Source of the DNA: Sphingomonas sp. HMP6
GTDB taxonomy: Bacteria > Pseudomonadota > Alphaproteobacteria > Sphingomonadales > Sphingomonadaceae
DNA: 64,000 bases
Direction: 5' to 3'
Assembly (NCBI RefSeq): GCF_013374095.1
Contig: NZ_AP022672.1
Location: 434,001 to 498,000 of the forward strand
Part shown: positions 50,199-57,539 of the stretch, piece by piece
Numbering within the stretch: position 1 is the stretch's first letter
Layout of the letters: the number at the start of each line of letters is the position of its first letter
Translations under genes and position numbers: made by a program
The notes under the pieces: generated by a model
What the model saw: the letters and a program-made list of their open reading frames with translations, nothing else
Databases searched by the model: none
Told to the model about the DNA's origin: nothing

Positions 50199-50883
50199 GG
50201 CCTTCGATCCGCTCCACCACCTTCGGGAGCGCCTGTTCGAGGTGGCGGGTCACCGGGCCGAGTGGGCTGGCATCCCGATGCCGCTTGGCGGCGAGCGACT
50301 GATCGTCGAGCCGTCCTATCCGTTTGCAGCGGCGTTCGACGTGCCAGTGTCGGCCGAGGACGCGGACGACGGCTGGCGGCTTCGCAACCAGTGGTATTCG
50401 GCGCGGCACCGTTGCGACATCCTGATTATGGAGAAGGATGGTCGGATCGAGCACGGCAAACTGCCCGCGTCCCACCATATCGATCTTGACCTGCGGACGC
50501 TCGGCTGTTCGGCGGCGTGGGGTCTTGAGCAAGAGGGGCGGGCGGTCCAGCTGCTCGGCACGATGCTGCGACACCACGCTTTGAAGCAATATCTGTTGAC
50601 CGGCATGTTTATCGAAACGTCACCGCGATCCGGCGTGACCTACGTGTTCCGCAAGCTCAAGCCGACGGTCGCGCTCGCAGCTGGCGGAGCGCCAGGCGCG
50701 CACCGGCGCATCCTCGCCGCGCTTTGTATGCACCCGATCGCATATTACGCTGACAGCTGGGCGGGAGTGATGTGTCCGACCGATGACGTGATCGCGCACC
50801 TCGCCCTGATGCGCGGCGATGAGGCAATGTTCTGGCGGCGCTCCAATCAGCATCCGCCACATCGCCCGCAAGCCGGACTGTGA
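50089..50883 (+). CDS. Hypothetical phage protein with SWIM-region-like pattern
   Basis: A 264-aa protein. Start-associated sequence CCCTACCACCAAGGAA (50063-50078) precedes ATG by 10 nt. The centre and end (LGTMLRHHALKQYLLTGMFIETSPRSGVTYVFRK, then RILAALCMHP, DDVIAHLALMRGDEAMFWRRSN) match a widespread phage family of unknown role. Confidence 0.75.
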   Translation: MSKNRQSRRAHVAKQKRNASPPVRPTPSPSRGLRAVRAFDPLHHLRERLFEVAGHRAEWAGIPMPLGGERLIVEPSYPFAAAFDVPVSAEDADDGWRLRNQWYSARHRCDILIMEKDGRIEHGKLPASHHIDLDLRTLGCSAAWGLEQEGRAVQLLGTMLRHHALKQYLLTGMFIETSPRSGVTYVFRKLKPTVALAAGGAPGAHRRILAALCMHPIAYYADSWAGVMCPTDDVIAHLALMRGDEAMFWRRSNQHPPHRPQAGL

Positions 50884-50893
50884 CGAATAAAAG

Positions 50894-50937
50894 CCGCATA
50901 AATGCGGTTTTTAGTGTCATTCTCTGCCAATTATACT
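50894..50937 (+). promoter_or_regulatory. Operator and promoter candidate of LRR-like gene 1
   Basis: Perfect dyad CCGCATAAATGCGG (50894-50907), T-rich -35 region and TATACT at 50932-50937. Confidence 0.5.
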
Positions 50938-50988
50938 AAAGTGAAGGTGCAGGAAAAGACCCTGACCTACCACACGAAGGAACCGACA

Positions 50989-51753
50989 ATGACAATTTAC
51001 TCAGGCATCGTCCGCGGCCCGGTTTATCTCAACAACCGCGACCGCATTGAGCCAGACACCACGTTCGCATCGTCGGTCGAGATCATCAATTGCCCCGGCT
51101 TCACCGGCTTCCCGGACGGCGCCACGTTCGAGGCGTGGGTCTGGGTCGCCAACTGCCCCGCCTTCACCGGCTTCCCGGACGGCACCACGTTCGCGGCGTC
51201 GGTCGGGGTCCGCAATTGCCCCGGCTTCACCGGCTTCCCGGACGGCACCACGTTCGCGGCGTGGGTCGAGGTCCGCAATTGCCCCGGCTTCACGGGCTTC
51301 CCGGACGGCACCACGTTCGCGGCGTCGGTCGGGGTCATCAATTGCCCCGGCTTCACCGGCTTCCCGGACGGCACCACGTTCGCATCGTGGGTCAGGGTCA
51401 TCGATTGCCCCGCCTTCACCGGCTCGCGCGGCTGCACGTTCAGAGGCCACGCGATCGCGTTTGGTGACGAGGCCAATGAACGCATTCGGCGCATCGCCGC
51501 GATCGTTCAGGCGGAACCCACGCGCCTTAAAATGTCAGAGTGGCACTGCGGCACGTCACATTGCCTGGCGGGGTGGGGTGTCCATCAAGAGGGCGACAAG
51601 GGTGCTGCGTTGGAGCGCGAGTTGGGCGAAACGGCGTACGCTGGATTGGTGCTGTTGGGCTTTGAGGCAGCGAGCAGGTTCTACAACGAGGGTGGAGAAG
51701 GCGAACGTGAGGTGCGTGATTGGCTACGTTCGAAGCTGGAAACCGCAGCATGA
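50989..51753 (+). CDS. LRR-like repeat protein, copy 1
   Basis: A 254-aa protein from the ATG that has the start-associated sequence 7 nt upstream. Six tandem 21-residue units of the form CPxFTGFPDGTTFxxxVxV (about residues 18-150) resemble bacterial LRR-like repeats with aromatic residues at core positions. The C-terminal ~100 residues form a conserved domain (WHCGTSHCLAGWGVH, TAYAGLVLLGFEAASRFY). It may be a binding protein acting on host or competing phage; unknown. Confidence 0.8.
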   Translation: MTIYSGIVRGPVYLNNRDRIEPDTTFASSVEIINCPGFTGFPDGATFEAWVWVANCPAFTGFPDGTTFAASVGVRNCPGFTGFPDGTTFAAWVEVRNCPGFTGFPDGTTFAASVGVINCPGFTGFPDGTTFASWVRVIDCPAFTGSRGCTFRGHAIAFGDEANERIRRIAAIVQAEPTRLKMSEWHCGTSHCLAGWGVHQEGDKGAALERELGETAYAGLVLLGFEAASRFYNEGGEGEREVRDWLRSKLETAA

Positions 51754-51995
51754 CCCCCGCCCAACGCGCGCGGCGGTTGCGCCAGATCGACGCCCGCCGC
51801 GAATCGCTAACCGCTGAACTGCGCACCCTGATCGCAGAAGCCCGCGCGCTCGAAAACGAGCAGTCGTGGGCGATGGGATACCGTGTGCCGTTGCGCGGGG
51901 CCGTGCTGATCGCGGCGATGGACCGGGCAGCTGTGGCGAAGCGCCATGACGCCGACGTTCACCAGCTGCGGCAAGCAAGTGCTGCGCGATGGTAA
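51750..51995 (+). CDS. Small hypothetical protein (81 aa)
   Basis: ATGA overlap with LRR-like gene 1. N-terminal coiled coil (ARRLRQIDARRESLTAELRTLIAEARALE). Its 3' end runs into the duplicated segment, so its last ~17 residues are read from the start of duplicate gene 2 in another frame. Confidence 0.6.
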   Translation: MTPAQRARRLRQIDARRESLTAELRTLIAEARALENEQSWAMGYRVPLRGAVLIAAMDRAAVAKRHDADVHQLRQASAARW

Positions 51996-52233
51996 AGACT
52001 TCGCCCAAGGATCGTCGATCGAGGCGGCGGAAGCGATCTGCGCCGCGCTCGCCAGCCATGCCGCGCCAAACCTCAAGCGCGATGTCCTCGCCACTGGCCT
52101 TCGCGCGCTGTCGGTTCTGACCACTGAAATCGCGGCATCGATGAACAACCCTGCGCAAGTCGCGCTCCGCAAGACGTTCGCCGACGCCGCCATTCTGACC
52201 TTGGATGCCGCAAAGGAATTATCTGGTGGGTGA
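51946..52233 (+). CDS. Hypothetical protein, duplicated gene copy 2
   Basis: A 95-aa near-copy of the protein at 49532, with five substitutions (for example R38H, G73V). It overlaps the upstream gene by 50 nt. No dedicated ribosome site is visible, which fits arrival by duplication. Confidence 0.7.
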   Translation: MTPTFTSCGKQVLRDGKDFAQGSSIEAAEAICAALASHAAPNLKRDVLATGLRALSVLTTEIAASMNNPAQVALRKTFADAAILTLDAAKELSGG

Positions 52234-52243
52234 CGAATAAAAG

Positions 52244-52285
52244 CCGCATTAATGCGCTTTTTAGTATCATTCCCTGCCAATTATT
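52244..52285 (+). promoter_or_regulatory. Operator upstream of LRR-like gene 2
   Basis: CCGCATTAATGCGC (52244-52257), identical to the operator at 32046, followed by the same T-rich stretch as in copy 1 and TATTCT in place of TATACT. Confidence 0.5.
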
Positions 52286-52338
52286 CTAAAGTGAAAGTGC
52301 AGGAAAAGACCCTGACCTACCACACGAAGGAACCGACA

Positions 52339-53103
52339 ATGACAATTTACTCAGGCATCGTCCGCGACCCGGTTTATCTGAACGACTGCGACCGCATTGA
52401 GCCAGGCACCACGTTCGCATCGTGGGTCGAGGTCAGCGATTGCACCGCCTTCACCGGCTTCCCGGACGGCACCACGTTCGCATCGTGGGTCGAGATCATC
52501 GATTGCCCCGCCTTCACCGGCTTCCCGGACGGCACCACGTTCGCATCGTGGGTCAGGGTCATCAATTGCCCCGGCTTCACCGGCTTCCCGGACGGCACCA
52601 CGTTCGCATCGTCGGTCGGGGTCATCAATTGCCCCGCCTTCACCGGCTTCCCGGACGGCACCACGTTCGCATCGTGGGTCAGGGTCATCAATTGCCCCGG
52701 CTTCACCGGCTTCCCGGACGGCACCACGTTCGCATCGTGGGTCAGGGTCATCGATTGCCCCGCCTTCACCGGCTCGCGCGGCTGCACGTTCAGAGGCCAC
52801 GCGATCGCGTTTGGTGACGAGGCCAATGAACGCATTCGGCGCATCGCCGCGATCGTTCAGGCGGAACCCACGCGCCTTGAAATGTCGCAGTGGCACTGCG
52901 GCACGTCACATTGCCTGGCGGGGTGGGGTGTCCATCAAGAGGGCGACAAGGGTGCTGCGTTGGAGCGCGAGTTGGGCGAAACGGCGTACGCTGGATTGGT
53001 GCTGTTGGGCTTGGAGGCAGCGAGCAGGTTCTACAACGCGGATGAAGAAGGCGAACGTGAGGTGCGTGATTGGCTACGTTCGAAGCTGGAAACCTCAGCA
53101 TGA
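52339..53103 (+). CDS. LRR-like repeat protein, copy 2
   Basis: A 254-aa paralogue of the protein at 50989, same length and same six units. The C-terminal domains are nearly identical; differences concentrate in the variable positions of the repeats and the first 20 residues. Identical start-associated sequence. Confidence 0.8.
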   Translation: MTIYSGIVRDPVYLNDCDRIEPGTTFASWVEVSDCTAFTGFPDGTTFASWVEIIDCPAFTGFPDGTTFASWVRVINCPGFTGFPDGTTFASSVGVINCPAFTGFPDGTTFASWVRVINCPGFTGFPDGTTFASWVRVIDCPAFTGSRGCTFRGHAIAFGDEANERIRRIAAIVQAEPTRLEMSQWHCGTSHCLAGWGVHQEGDKGAALERELGETAYAGLVLLGLEAASRFYNADEEGEREVRDWLRSKLETSA

Positions 53104-53147
53104 GCCCCGCCCAACGCGCGCGGCGGTTGCGCCAGATCGACGCCTGA
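53100..53147 (+). pseudogene. Truncated copy of the 51750 gene
   Basis: Begins in the same ATGA overlap and reads MSPAQRARRLRQIDA, then stops where the duplication ends (about 53144). It marks the right boundary of the duplicated block. Confidence 0.65.
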
Positions 53148-53217
53148 TCCGCAAAGCGTCCCTGCCGCGCAGGGTGACAGCCGGGAATAGACCGGCATCT
53201 GCCTTGAGGATGAACCG

Positions 53218-53550
53218 ATGTCTGCCGCACGAATCGTCAATAAATCAGGGGCCACAGTTTACAGCGTCGCCACCTTGGCCGACCATTGGGGTTGCGGCAC
53301 CGATATGGTGTACGCGCTGATTCGCGGCGGCGAACTCCCGTCCTTCAAATTGGGCGGGAAACTGCTGCGGATCCGCGCCCTGGACGTGGAGCGATACGAA
53401 TGTCGGACGAGTACGGCCTCCAGCGGTTCCGAGGAAAACTTGCTATTGTCTGGTTCGAGGACGGACGACGCCACCGACATTCGCTTGGAACGCTTGATCG
53501 AGCATCGGCAGAGGCCGCAGCTCGTTCATTCTGGCAACGCCGGACGCTAG
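53218..53550 (+). CDS. xis: Excisionase-like MerR-type HTH protein
   Basis: A 110-aa protein. VYSVATLADHWGCGTDMVYALIRGGELPSFKLGGKLLRI is the winged-helix signature of excisionase-family proteins. The last 50 codons overlap the integrase gene in another frame. With int and attR adjacent, a role in excision is likely. Confidence 0.8.
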   Translation: MSAARIVNKSGATVYSVATLADHWGCGTDMVYALIRGGELPSFKLGGKLLRIRALDVERYECRTSTASSGSEENLLLSGSRTDDATDIRLERLIEHRQRPQLVHSGNAGR

Positions 53551-54377
53551 GGGGGCGGGTCCATACCGTGGGCGAAGCTGTCGACCTCTACATCAAAGCG
53601 AAGTCCGACATGGCTTCGATCAGAAATGTCAAATCGTCGTGGAAGGTGGCGTCTGACTATTGGCGAGCCATGCCGATTGCCCGCGTCGATGTGGAAACCT
53701 CAGTCGAATATCGCAAGCGCCGTTCCGGCGTGAGGGCCATCACCGTCCGCAACGAACTCGCCATCATACGTTCCGCCCTGAATTGGGCCGAGAAGCACAA
53801 GATGGTCGTGAAAGCGCCGTTTATTCAGATGCCGCCGCTTCCCGCTTCGACGGTCGGGCACATCACAAAGCCGCAATTCCGCCAGTTGCTCGACGCCGCG
53901 GTCAGCCCTCATATCAAGCTGTTCATGATGCTTGCAGTCGGGACCGGTGCGCGGTCGAACGCGCTGCTGGACCTGACATGGGATCGGGTCGATTTCGGGA
54001 CCGGCCTGATCGTCCTGAACCCGATCGAGCGCGTCCAGACCAGCAAGTATCGGGCGACGGTCCCGATGAACGCGCAGCTTCGTGAGGCGTTGGTCGATGC
54101 GAAAACCGGTGCCCTGTCCGAATTCGTGGTGGAGCATGGCCGCGAGCAAATCGCGTCGGTCAAAAAAGGCTTCGGCTCGACGGCCAAGCGGGCAGGGATC
54201 AAAGTCTCTCCGCACATGCTTCGCCACAGCGCAGCCGTGTGGATGGCCGAGGCCGGCATACCGATGCCGCAGATCGCGCGCTTTCTCGGACACACCGACA
54301 GCCGGATAACCGAGCGCGTTTACGCCAAATTCTCGCCCGATTTCCTCAAGGGCGCGGCAGAGGCTTTGACGTGGTGA
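53400..54377 (+). CDS. int: Tyrosine-family site-specific integrase
   Basis: A 325-aa protein from ATG 53400. Catalytic residues: Arg in TGARSNALLDL (about 184), HxxR in HMLRHS (about 272-275), GHTD (about 298) and Tyr in ERVYAKF (about 308). N-terminal SAM-like core-binding domain at about 60-160. It recombines attP with the tRNA-Thr site and lies 55 bp from attR. The start inside xis was chosen because the ORF upstream in this frame reads as noise. Confidence 0.93.
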   Translation: MSDEYGLQRFRGKLAIVWFEDGRRHRHSLGTLDRASAEAAARSFWQRRTLGGRVHTVGEAVDLYIKAKSDMASIRNVKSSWKVASDYWRAMPIARVDVETSVEYRKRRSGVRAITVRNELAIIRSALNWAEKHKMVVKAPFIQMPPLPASTVGHITKPQFRQLLDAAVSPHIKLFMMLAVGTGARSNALLDLTWDRVDFGTGLIVLNPIERVQTSKYRATVPMNAQLREALVDAKTGALSEFVVEHGREQIASVKKGFGSTAKRAGIKVSPHMLRHSAAVWMAEAGIPMPQIARFLGHTDSRITERVYAKFSPDFLKGAAEALTW

Positions 54378-54432
54378 GGTTCATCGGAACCTTGGAGCGT
54401 AAGTTTCGCCGGGGCAGAAATGGCGGAAAACG

Positions 54433-54482
54433 TGGTGCCGGTTGCAGGAATCGAACCCGCGACATCCAGTTTACAAAACTGG
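54433..54482. repeat. attR core (50-bp direct repeat)
   Basis: Identical to attL and forms the 3' part of the intact tRNA-Thr gene, starting exactly at the encoded CCA. Confidence 0.95.
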
Positions 54483-54508
54483 CGCTCTACCAACTGAGCT
54501 AAACCGGC
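54433..54508 (-). tRNA. tRNA-Thr (anticodon TGT)
   Basis: A 76-nt cloverleaf with acceptor GCCGGTT/AACCGGC, discriminator A and encoded CCA. Anticodon stem CCAGT/ACTGG, loop TTTGTAA with anticodon TGT. T-arm GTTCGATTC present. It is the integration site and is restored by the prophage end. Confidence 0.95.
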
Positions 54509-54526
54509 ACATTCGCGCTAAATGCG

Positions 54527-55387
54527 TCAGGATATGCCGAAGGTCCAGCCCTCGGTGCGCGCAATCTGCGCGCCGAGTGCGGGCGGGGCCCATAATTCCG
54601 CGCGAGCGGCATTGGCGCGGAGCCAGGCGGCGGTGAGGATCGCGTCGGTCGCATGGTCGGTGTAGCGCGACAGCAAGACGTGGGGTCTGCTCCCGAGCGC
54701 CTCCAGCGCAGCATCGAGCGCGCCTGCGTCGCGCAGCTTGCTCAGACCTTTGCGCAGACCGGCGGCGCGCGCGGCGATCGTCGTGTAGATCTCGACCACG
54801 CAGGCGCCGGATTGCGGGGGCGGGTCGAACGGCCAGACCGGCACATGATGCCCGAGATGGTGGAGCAGGCGCATTCCCGCGAAGCTCGCCTTGGCGACCT
54901 GTGCCGCGCCGATCGCGTCATAGACGGTCGATGGCTTGCCGAACCCTGCGGCATTGGCATGCGCTTCGCAGCGTCGGAAATGTAGAAAGTCGGCTTTGGT
55001 CCCGTCGGCCGCGCCAAGATAGAAATGCGTGCCGCGCCGCGCCTCCAGGAACGACGCGGCGCCGAGATCGGCATCGGGCGCGCGGGCGTCGACATAGGCC
55101 CAGAAGGCGCGCGCGGTGTCGGGAGCCGGCTCGCCCGGAAGGTAGGCCCCGCGCAGCACGTGCGGCGGGGCGAAGCTGAAATCGAAGCCGACGAGCATCG
55201 GTTCCCGAGCACGCTCGCGCAGCCAGTGGAGGATTTCGCCGCGCGACCAGGCGCGGTGCGGCGGCGCGACCAACACCGGCGCAGCGTCTCCCGCGTCGCA
55301 CACCGCCAGCGCGATGCCGGGATGGCGCACGCCCTTCGCGCCTGACCAGTCGATCGCGGCGAAGCGGGTGAAGTGGCTTGGAATCAT
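54527..55387 (-). CDS. DUF429-like host protein
   Basis: A 286-aa protein. FAAIDWSGAKG at the start and VGFDFSFAPP near residue 65 carry the Asp residues of the RNase H-like fold in DUF429; VWPFDPPP and VVEIYTT follow. Biochemical role unknown. First host gene right of the tRNA. Confidence 0.75.
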   Translation of the reverse strand: MIPSHFTRFAAIDWSGAKGVRHPGIALAVCDAGDAAPVLVAPPHRAWSRGEILHWLRERAREPMLVGFDFSFAPPHVLRGAYLPGEPAPDTARAFWAYVDARAPDADLGAASFLEARRGTHFYLGAADGTKADFLHFRRCEAHANAAGFGKPSTVYDAIGAAQVAKASFAGMRLLHHLGHHVPVWPFDPPPQSGACVVEIYTTIAARAAGLRKGLSKLRDAGALDAALEALGSRPHVLLSRYTDHATDAILTAAWLRANAARAELWAPPALGAQIARTEGWTFGIS

Positions 55388-55401
55388 GCTACGCTTTCTC
55401 G

Positions 55402-55689
55402 ATGGAATTCGAATGGAACGATACCAAATGCGAGTCCAATATCGCGAAGCACGGAATCGATTTTGTCCGGGCGATCACCATCTGGCGTGGCGATGTCATT
55501 GATCCTGCCGCTAGCCGCCAGATGCCGACCGAAACCCGTCTGGCCGCGCTAGGGACGATTGGCGATGACGATCTGGTGATTTGCGTGGTATATGCATTAC
55601 GGCAAGGCTTCCGCAGGATCATCAGCGCACGGCGGGCGAGACGGAATGAGCGACGGTATTACCAGGATCAGTTTGGACACGGCCAATGA
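55402..55689 (+). CDS. brnT: BrnT-family toxin
   Basis: A 95-aa protein: MEFEWNDTKCESNIAKHGIDF is the BrnT start, then EARLAALG-type core (TRLAALGTIGDDDLVICVVYA) and ISARRARRNERRYY at the end. BrnT toxins are RelE-fold ribonucleases. It overlaps the partner gene by 44 nt. Confidence 0.88.
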   Translation: MEFEWNDTKCESNIAKHGIDFVRAITIWRGDVIDPAASRQMPTETRLAALGTIGDDDLVICVVYALRQGFRRIISARRARRNERRYYQDQFGHGQ

Positions 55690-55981
55690 TGGCGATCGGA
55701 CCGATTGGTCGCGTCTTCGTGCCTTGAGCGACGCTGATATCGCGACGGCGATTACCGAGGACGCCGATACGTTCGAAATCGAGGCGAGCACCTCCTCGGG
55801 GTCAGGTGTGCGATATGTTCTGTACCGATCGGTGGACGGTGGCTGGCACTGGGTCCTCAAAGATCGTGATGGAACGCATCTTGCCGTAAGCGCAACCGCT
55901 TTCGCCTCTAAAGAAGCGACGGCCCGCGCGATCGACGCGCTGCGTTCGCAATTGCTAACCGGTGACGTGAAGGCAGCTTAA
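55646..55981 (+). CDS. BrnT partner: antitoxin-like N-terminus plus DUF1508-like domain
   Basis: A 111-aa protein. DWSRLRALSDADIATAI near residues 20-36 resembles BrnA-type antitoxins. The C-terminal half, YVLYRSVDGGWHWVLKDRDGTHLAVSATAFASKEATARAI, follows the DUF1508 (YegP) repeat. The usual BrnA ribbon-helix-helix C-terminus is absent. It lies where the antitoxin should be. Confidence 0.7.
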   Translation: MSDGITRISLDTANDGDRTDWSRLRALSDADIATAITEDADTFEIEASTSSGSGVRYVLYRSVDGGWHWVLKDRDGTHLAVSATAFASKEATARAIDALRSQLLTGDVKAA

Positions 55982-57288
55982 GCCTCCCCCTTCAAACTCG
56001 CCCACCACGCCATGCGCTCGGATATGCGCTTCTCCATGCCGCGCTCGGTCGGGATGTAGAAGGTCTGCGGGTCCATCTCGGCTGGCCAATAGTTCGCGCC
56101 CGAAAAGCCGTGTTCGGTGTCGGGATCATAGGCGTAACCCTTGCCATAGCCGATGTCTTTCATCAGCTTGGTGGGCGCGTTGAGGATGTTTTCGGGCGGC
56201 ATCAGCGATCCGGTTTCGCGTGCGGATTTCCAGGCGGCCTTCTGTGCCTTGTAGGCGGCGTTCGATTTGGGGGCGGTCGCGAGGTAGAGGCACGCCTGCG
56301 CGAGCGCGAGTTCACCCTCGGGCGACCCGAGAAAATCATAGGCGTCCTTGGCGGCGAGGCATTGGACGAGCGCATTGGGATCGGCGAGGCCGATATCCTC
56401 GCTCGCCATCCGTACCATCCGGCGCAGCAGATAGAGCGGCTCCTCCCCCGCCGTCAGCATCCGCGCGAGATAATAGAGGGCGGCTTGCGGGTCCGATCCG
56501 CGCACCGCTTTGTGCAGCGCGCTGATGAGGTTGTAATGCCCCTCGCGGTCCTTGTCGTACACTGCGACGCGGCGCTGCAGGAAGGCGGAGAGACCAGCCG
56601 GGTCGAGCGGCTCGGGCAAGTTCACCGCGAACAAGGTCTCGGCCTGGTTGAGCAGGAAGCGGCCGTCGCCATCGGCGCTGGCGATGATCGCGTCGCGCGC
56701 GTCGGGCGTGAGGGGGAGGGGGCTGCCCTCGGTTGCCTCGGCCCGGTCGAGTAATTGGCCCAAGGCGGCGTGATCTAGCCGGTGCAGGATCAGCACTTGC
56801 GCGCGGCTGAGCACGGCGGCGTTGAGTTCGAAGCTGGGATTTTCCGTCGTCGCACCGACCAGCGTGACGGTGCCATCCTCGACATAGGGCAAGAAACCAT
56901 CCTGTTGCGCGCGGTTAAAGCGGTGGATCTCGTCCACGAACAGCAGCGTGCGCTTGCCGATTTTTGCGTGATCGCGCGCCTCGGCGAACGCTTTCTTGAG
57001 ATCGGCCACGCCCGAGAACACCGCCGAAATCGCCATGAAGCGCAAACCCACCGCATCGGCGAGCAGGCGCGCGATCGTCGTCTTGCCCGTGCCCGGCGGG
57101 CCCCACAGGATCATCGACGACAGCCGCCCCGCAGCGACCATCCGCCCGATCGCGCCCTCTGGGCCGGTGATGTGATCCTGTCCGACCACCTCGGCGAGGG
57201 TCGTCGGGCGCAAGCGATCGGCGAGCGGTGCGGTTTCGCTCGGGTGATCGGGGGCGGGGGGATCGAAGGTCGCGAAGAGATCGGGCAT
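55978..57288 (-). CDS. rarA: Replication-associated recombination protein A (MgsA)
   Basis: A 436-aa AAA+ ATPase. Starts MPDLFATFDPP; LADRLRPTTLAEVVGQDH, Walker A GPPGTGKTT (about 64-72), Walker B LLFVDEIHRFN, sensor TTENPSFE. The C-terminal ENILNAPTKLMKDIGYGKGYAYDPD is diagnostic for RarA. It acts at stalled replication forks. The longer ORF upstream lies in an intergenic repeat. Confidence 0.95.
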   Translation of the reverse strand: MPDLFATFDPPAPDHPSETAPLADRLRPTTLAEVVGQDHITGPEGAIGRMVAAGRLSSMILWGPPGTGKTTIARLLADAVGLRFMAISAVFSGVADLKKAFAEARDHAKIGKRTLLFVDEIHRFNRAQQDGFLPYVEDGTVTLVGATTENPSFELNAAVLSRAQVLILHRLDHAALGQLLDRAEATEGSPLPLTPDARDAIIASADGDGRFLLNQAETLFAVNLPEPLDPAGLSAFLQRRVAVYDKDREGHYNLISALHKAVRGSDPQAALYYLARMLTAGEEPLYLLRRMVRMASEDIGLADPNALVQCLAAKDAYDFLGSPEGELALAQACLYLATAPKSNAAYKAQKAAWKSARETGSLMPPENILNAPTKLMKDIGYGKGYAYDPDTEHGFSGANYWPAEMDPQTFYIPTERGMEKRISERMAWWASLKGEA

Positions 57289-57348
57289 TCGGGAGAGATA
57301 GGGGGTGCGGTGGCGTGGGGCCAGTCCGATACCTCCGCCCTCTCTCCG

Positions 57349-57445
57349 CCCCGGCGAAGGCCGGGGCCCAGTGACGCAACTTCGATTGGTGACGGCTGCA
57401 CTATCCACCTCGGCCATCCCAACTGGGCCCCGGCCTTCGCCGGGG
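57349..57445. repeat. Inverted pair of the CCCCGGCGAAGGCCGGGG element
   Basis: Two 24-bp copies in opposite orientation (57349-57372 and 57422-57445), each itself a near-palindrome. The same element recurs at 61848-61944. Dispersed intergenic repeat, REP-like. Confidence 0.85.
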
Positions 57446-57472
57446 TGGATGCGCGCTTTCAAAAAACACAAA

Positions 57473-57508
57473 AGATATATCTTGAAACTTGCAGTTCGAG
57501 ATATATCT
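57473..57508. promoter_or_regulatory. Twin AGATATATCT operators of the PadR gene
   Basis: AGATATATCT at 57473-57482 and 57499-57508, centres 26 bp apart, 32-67 bp upstream of the PadR-family gene. PadR regulators often bind AT-rich palindromes in their own promoters. Confidence 0.6.
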
Positions 57509-57539
57509 TAGGGCCATCGTATTACTAGAAAGGAACGAT

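Larger units (their letters stand above)
3728..54482. mobile_element. Integrated siphophage-like prophage, about 50.7 kb
   Basis: The element is bounded by a 50-bp direct repeat at a tRNA-Thr gene and carries int and xis next to attR. It has a full head-tail gene set (terminase, portal, capsid, connectors, tail tube, tape measure, tail tip), a lysis cassette, an early recombination region and a repressor switch. A long tape measure (843 aa) and the absence of contractile sheath genes indicate a siphovirus-type long tail. All essential late genes look intact, so it may be inducible; the one clearly frameshifted gene is a small tail-associated ORF. Confidence 0.95.

Noticed and set aside
51060..52780. 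CRISPR-like regular repeats
   Set aside because: Repeats are 63 bp, contiguous, coding and without spacers; they are protein repeats.
51001..52896. Minus-strand repeat ORFs opposite the LRR-like genes
   Set aside because: The 63-bp unit is a multiple of three, so all frames through it tend to stay open. Only the plus frame has the conserved C-terminal domain and a start signal.
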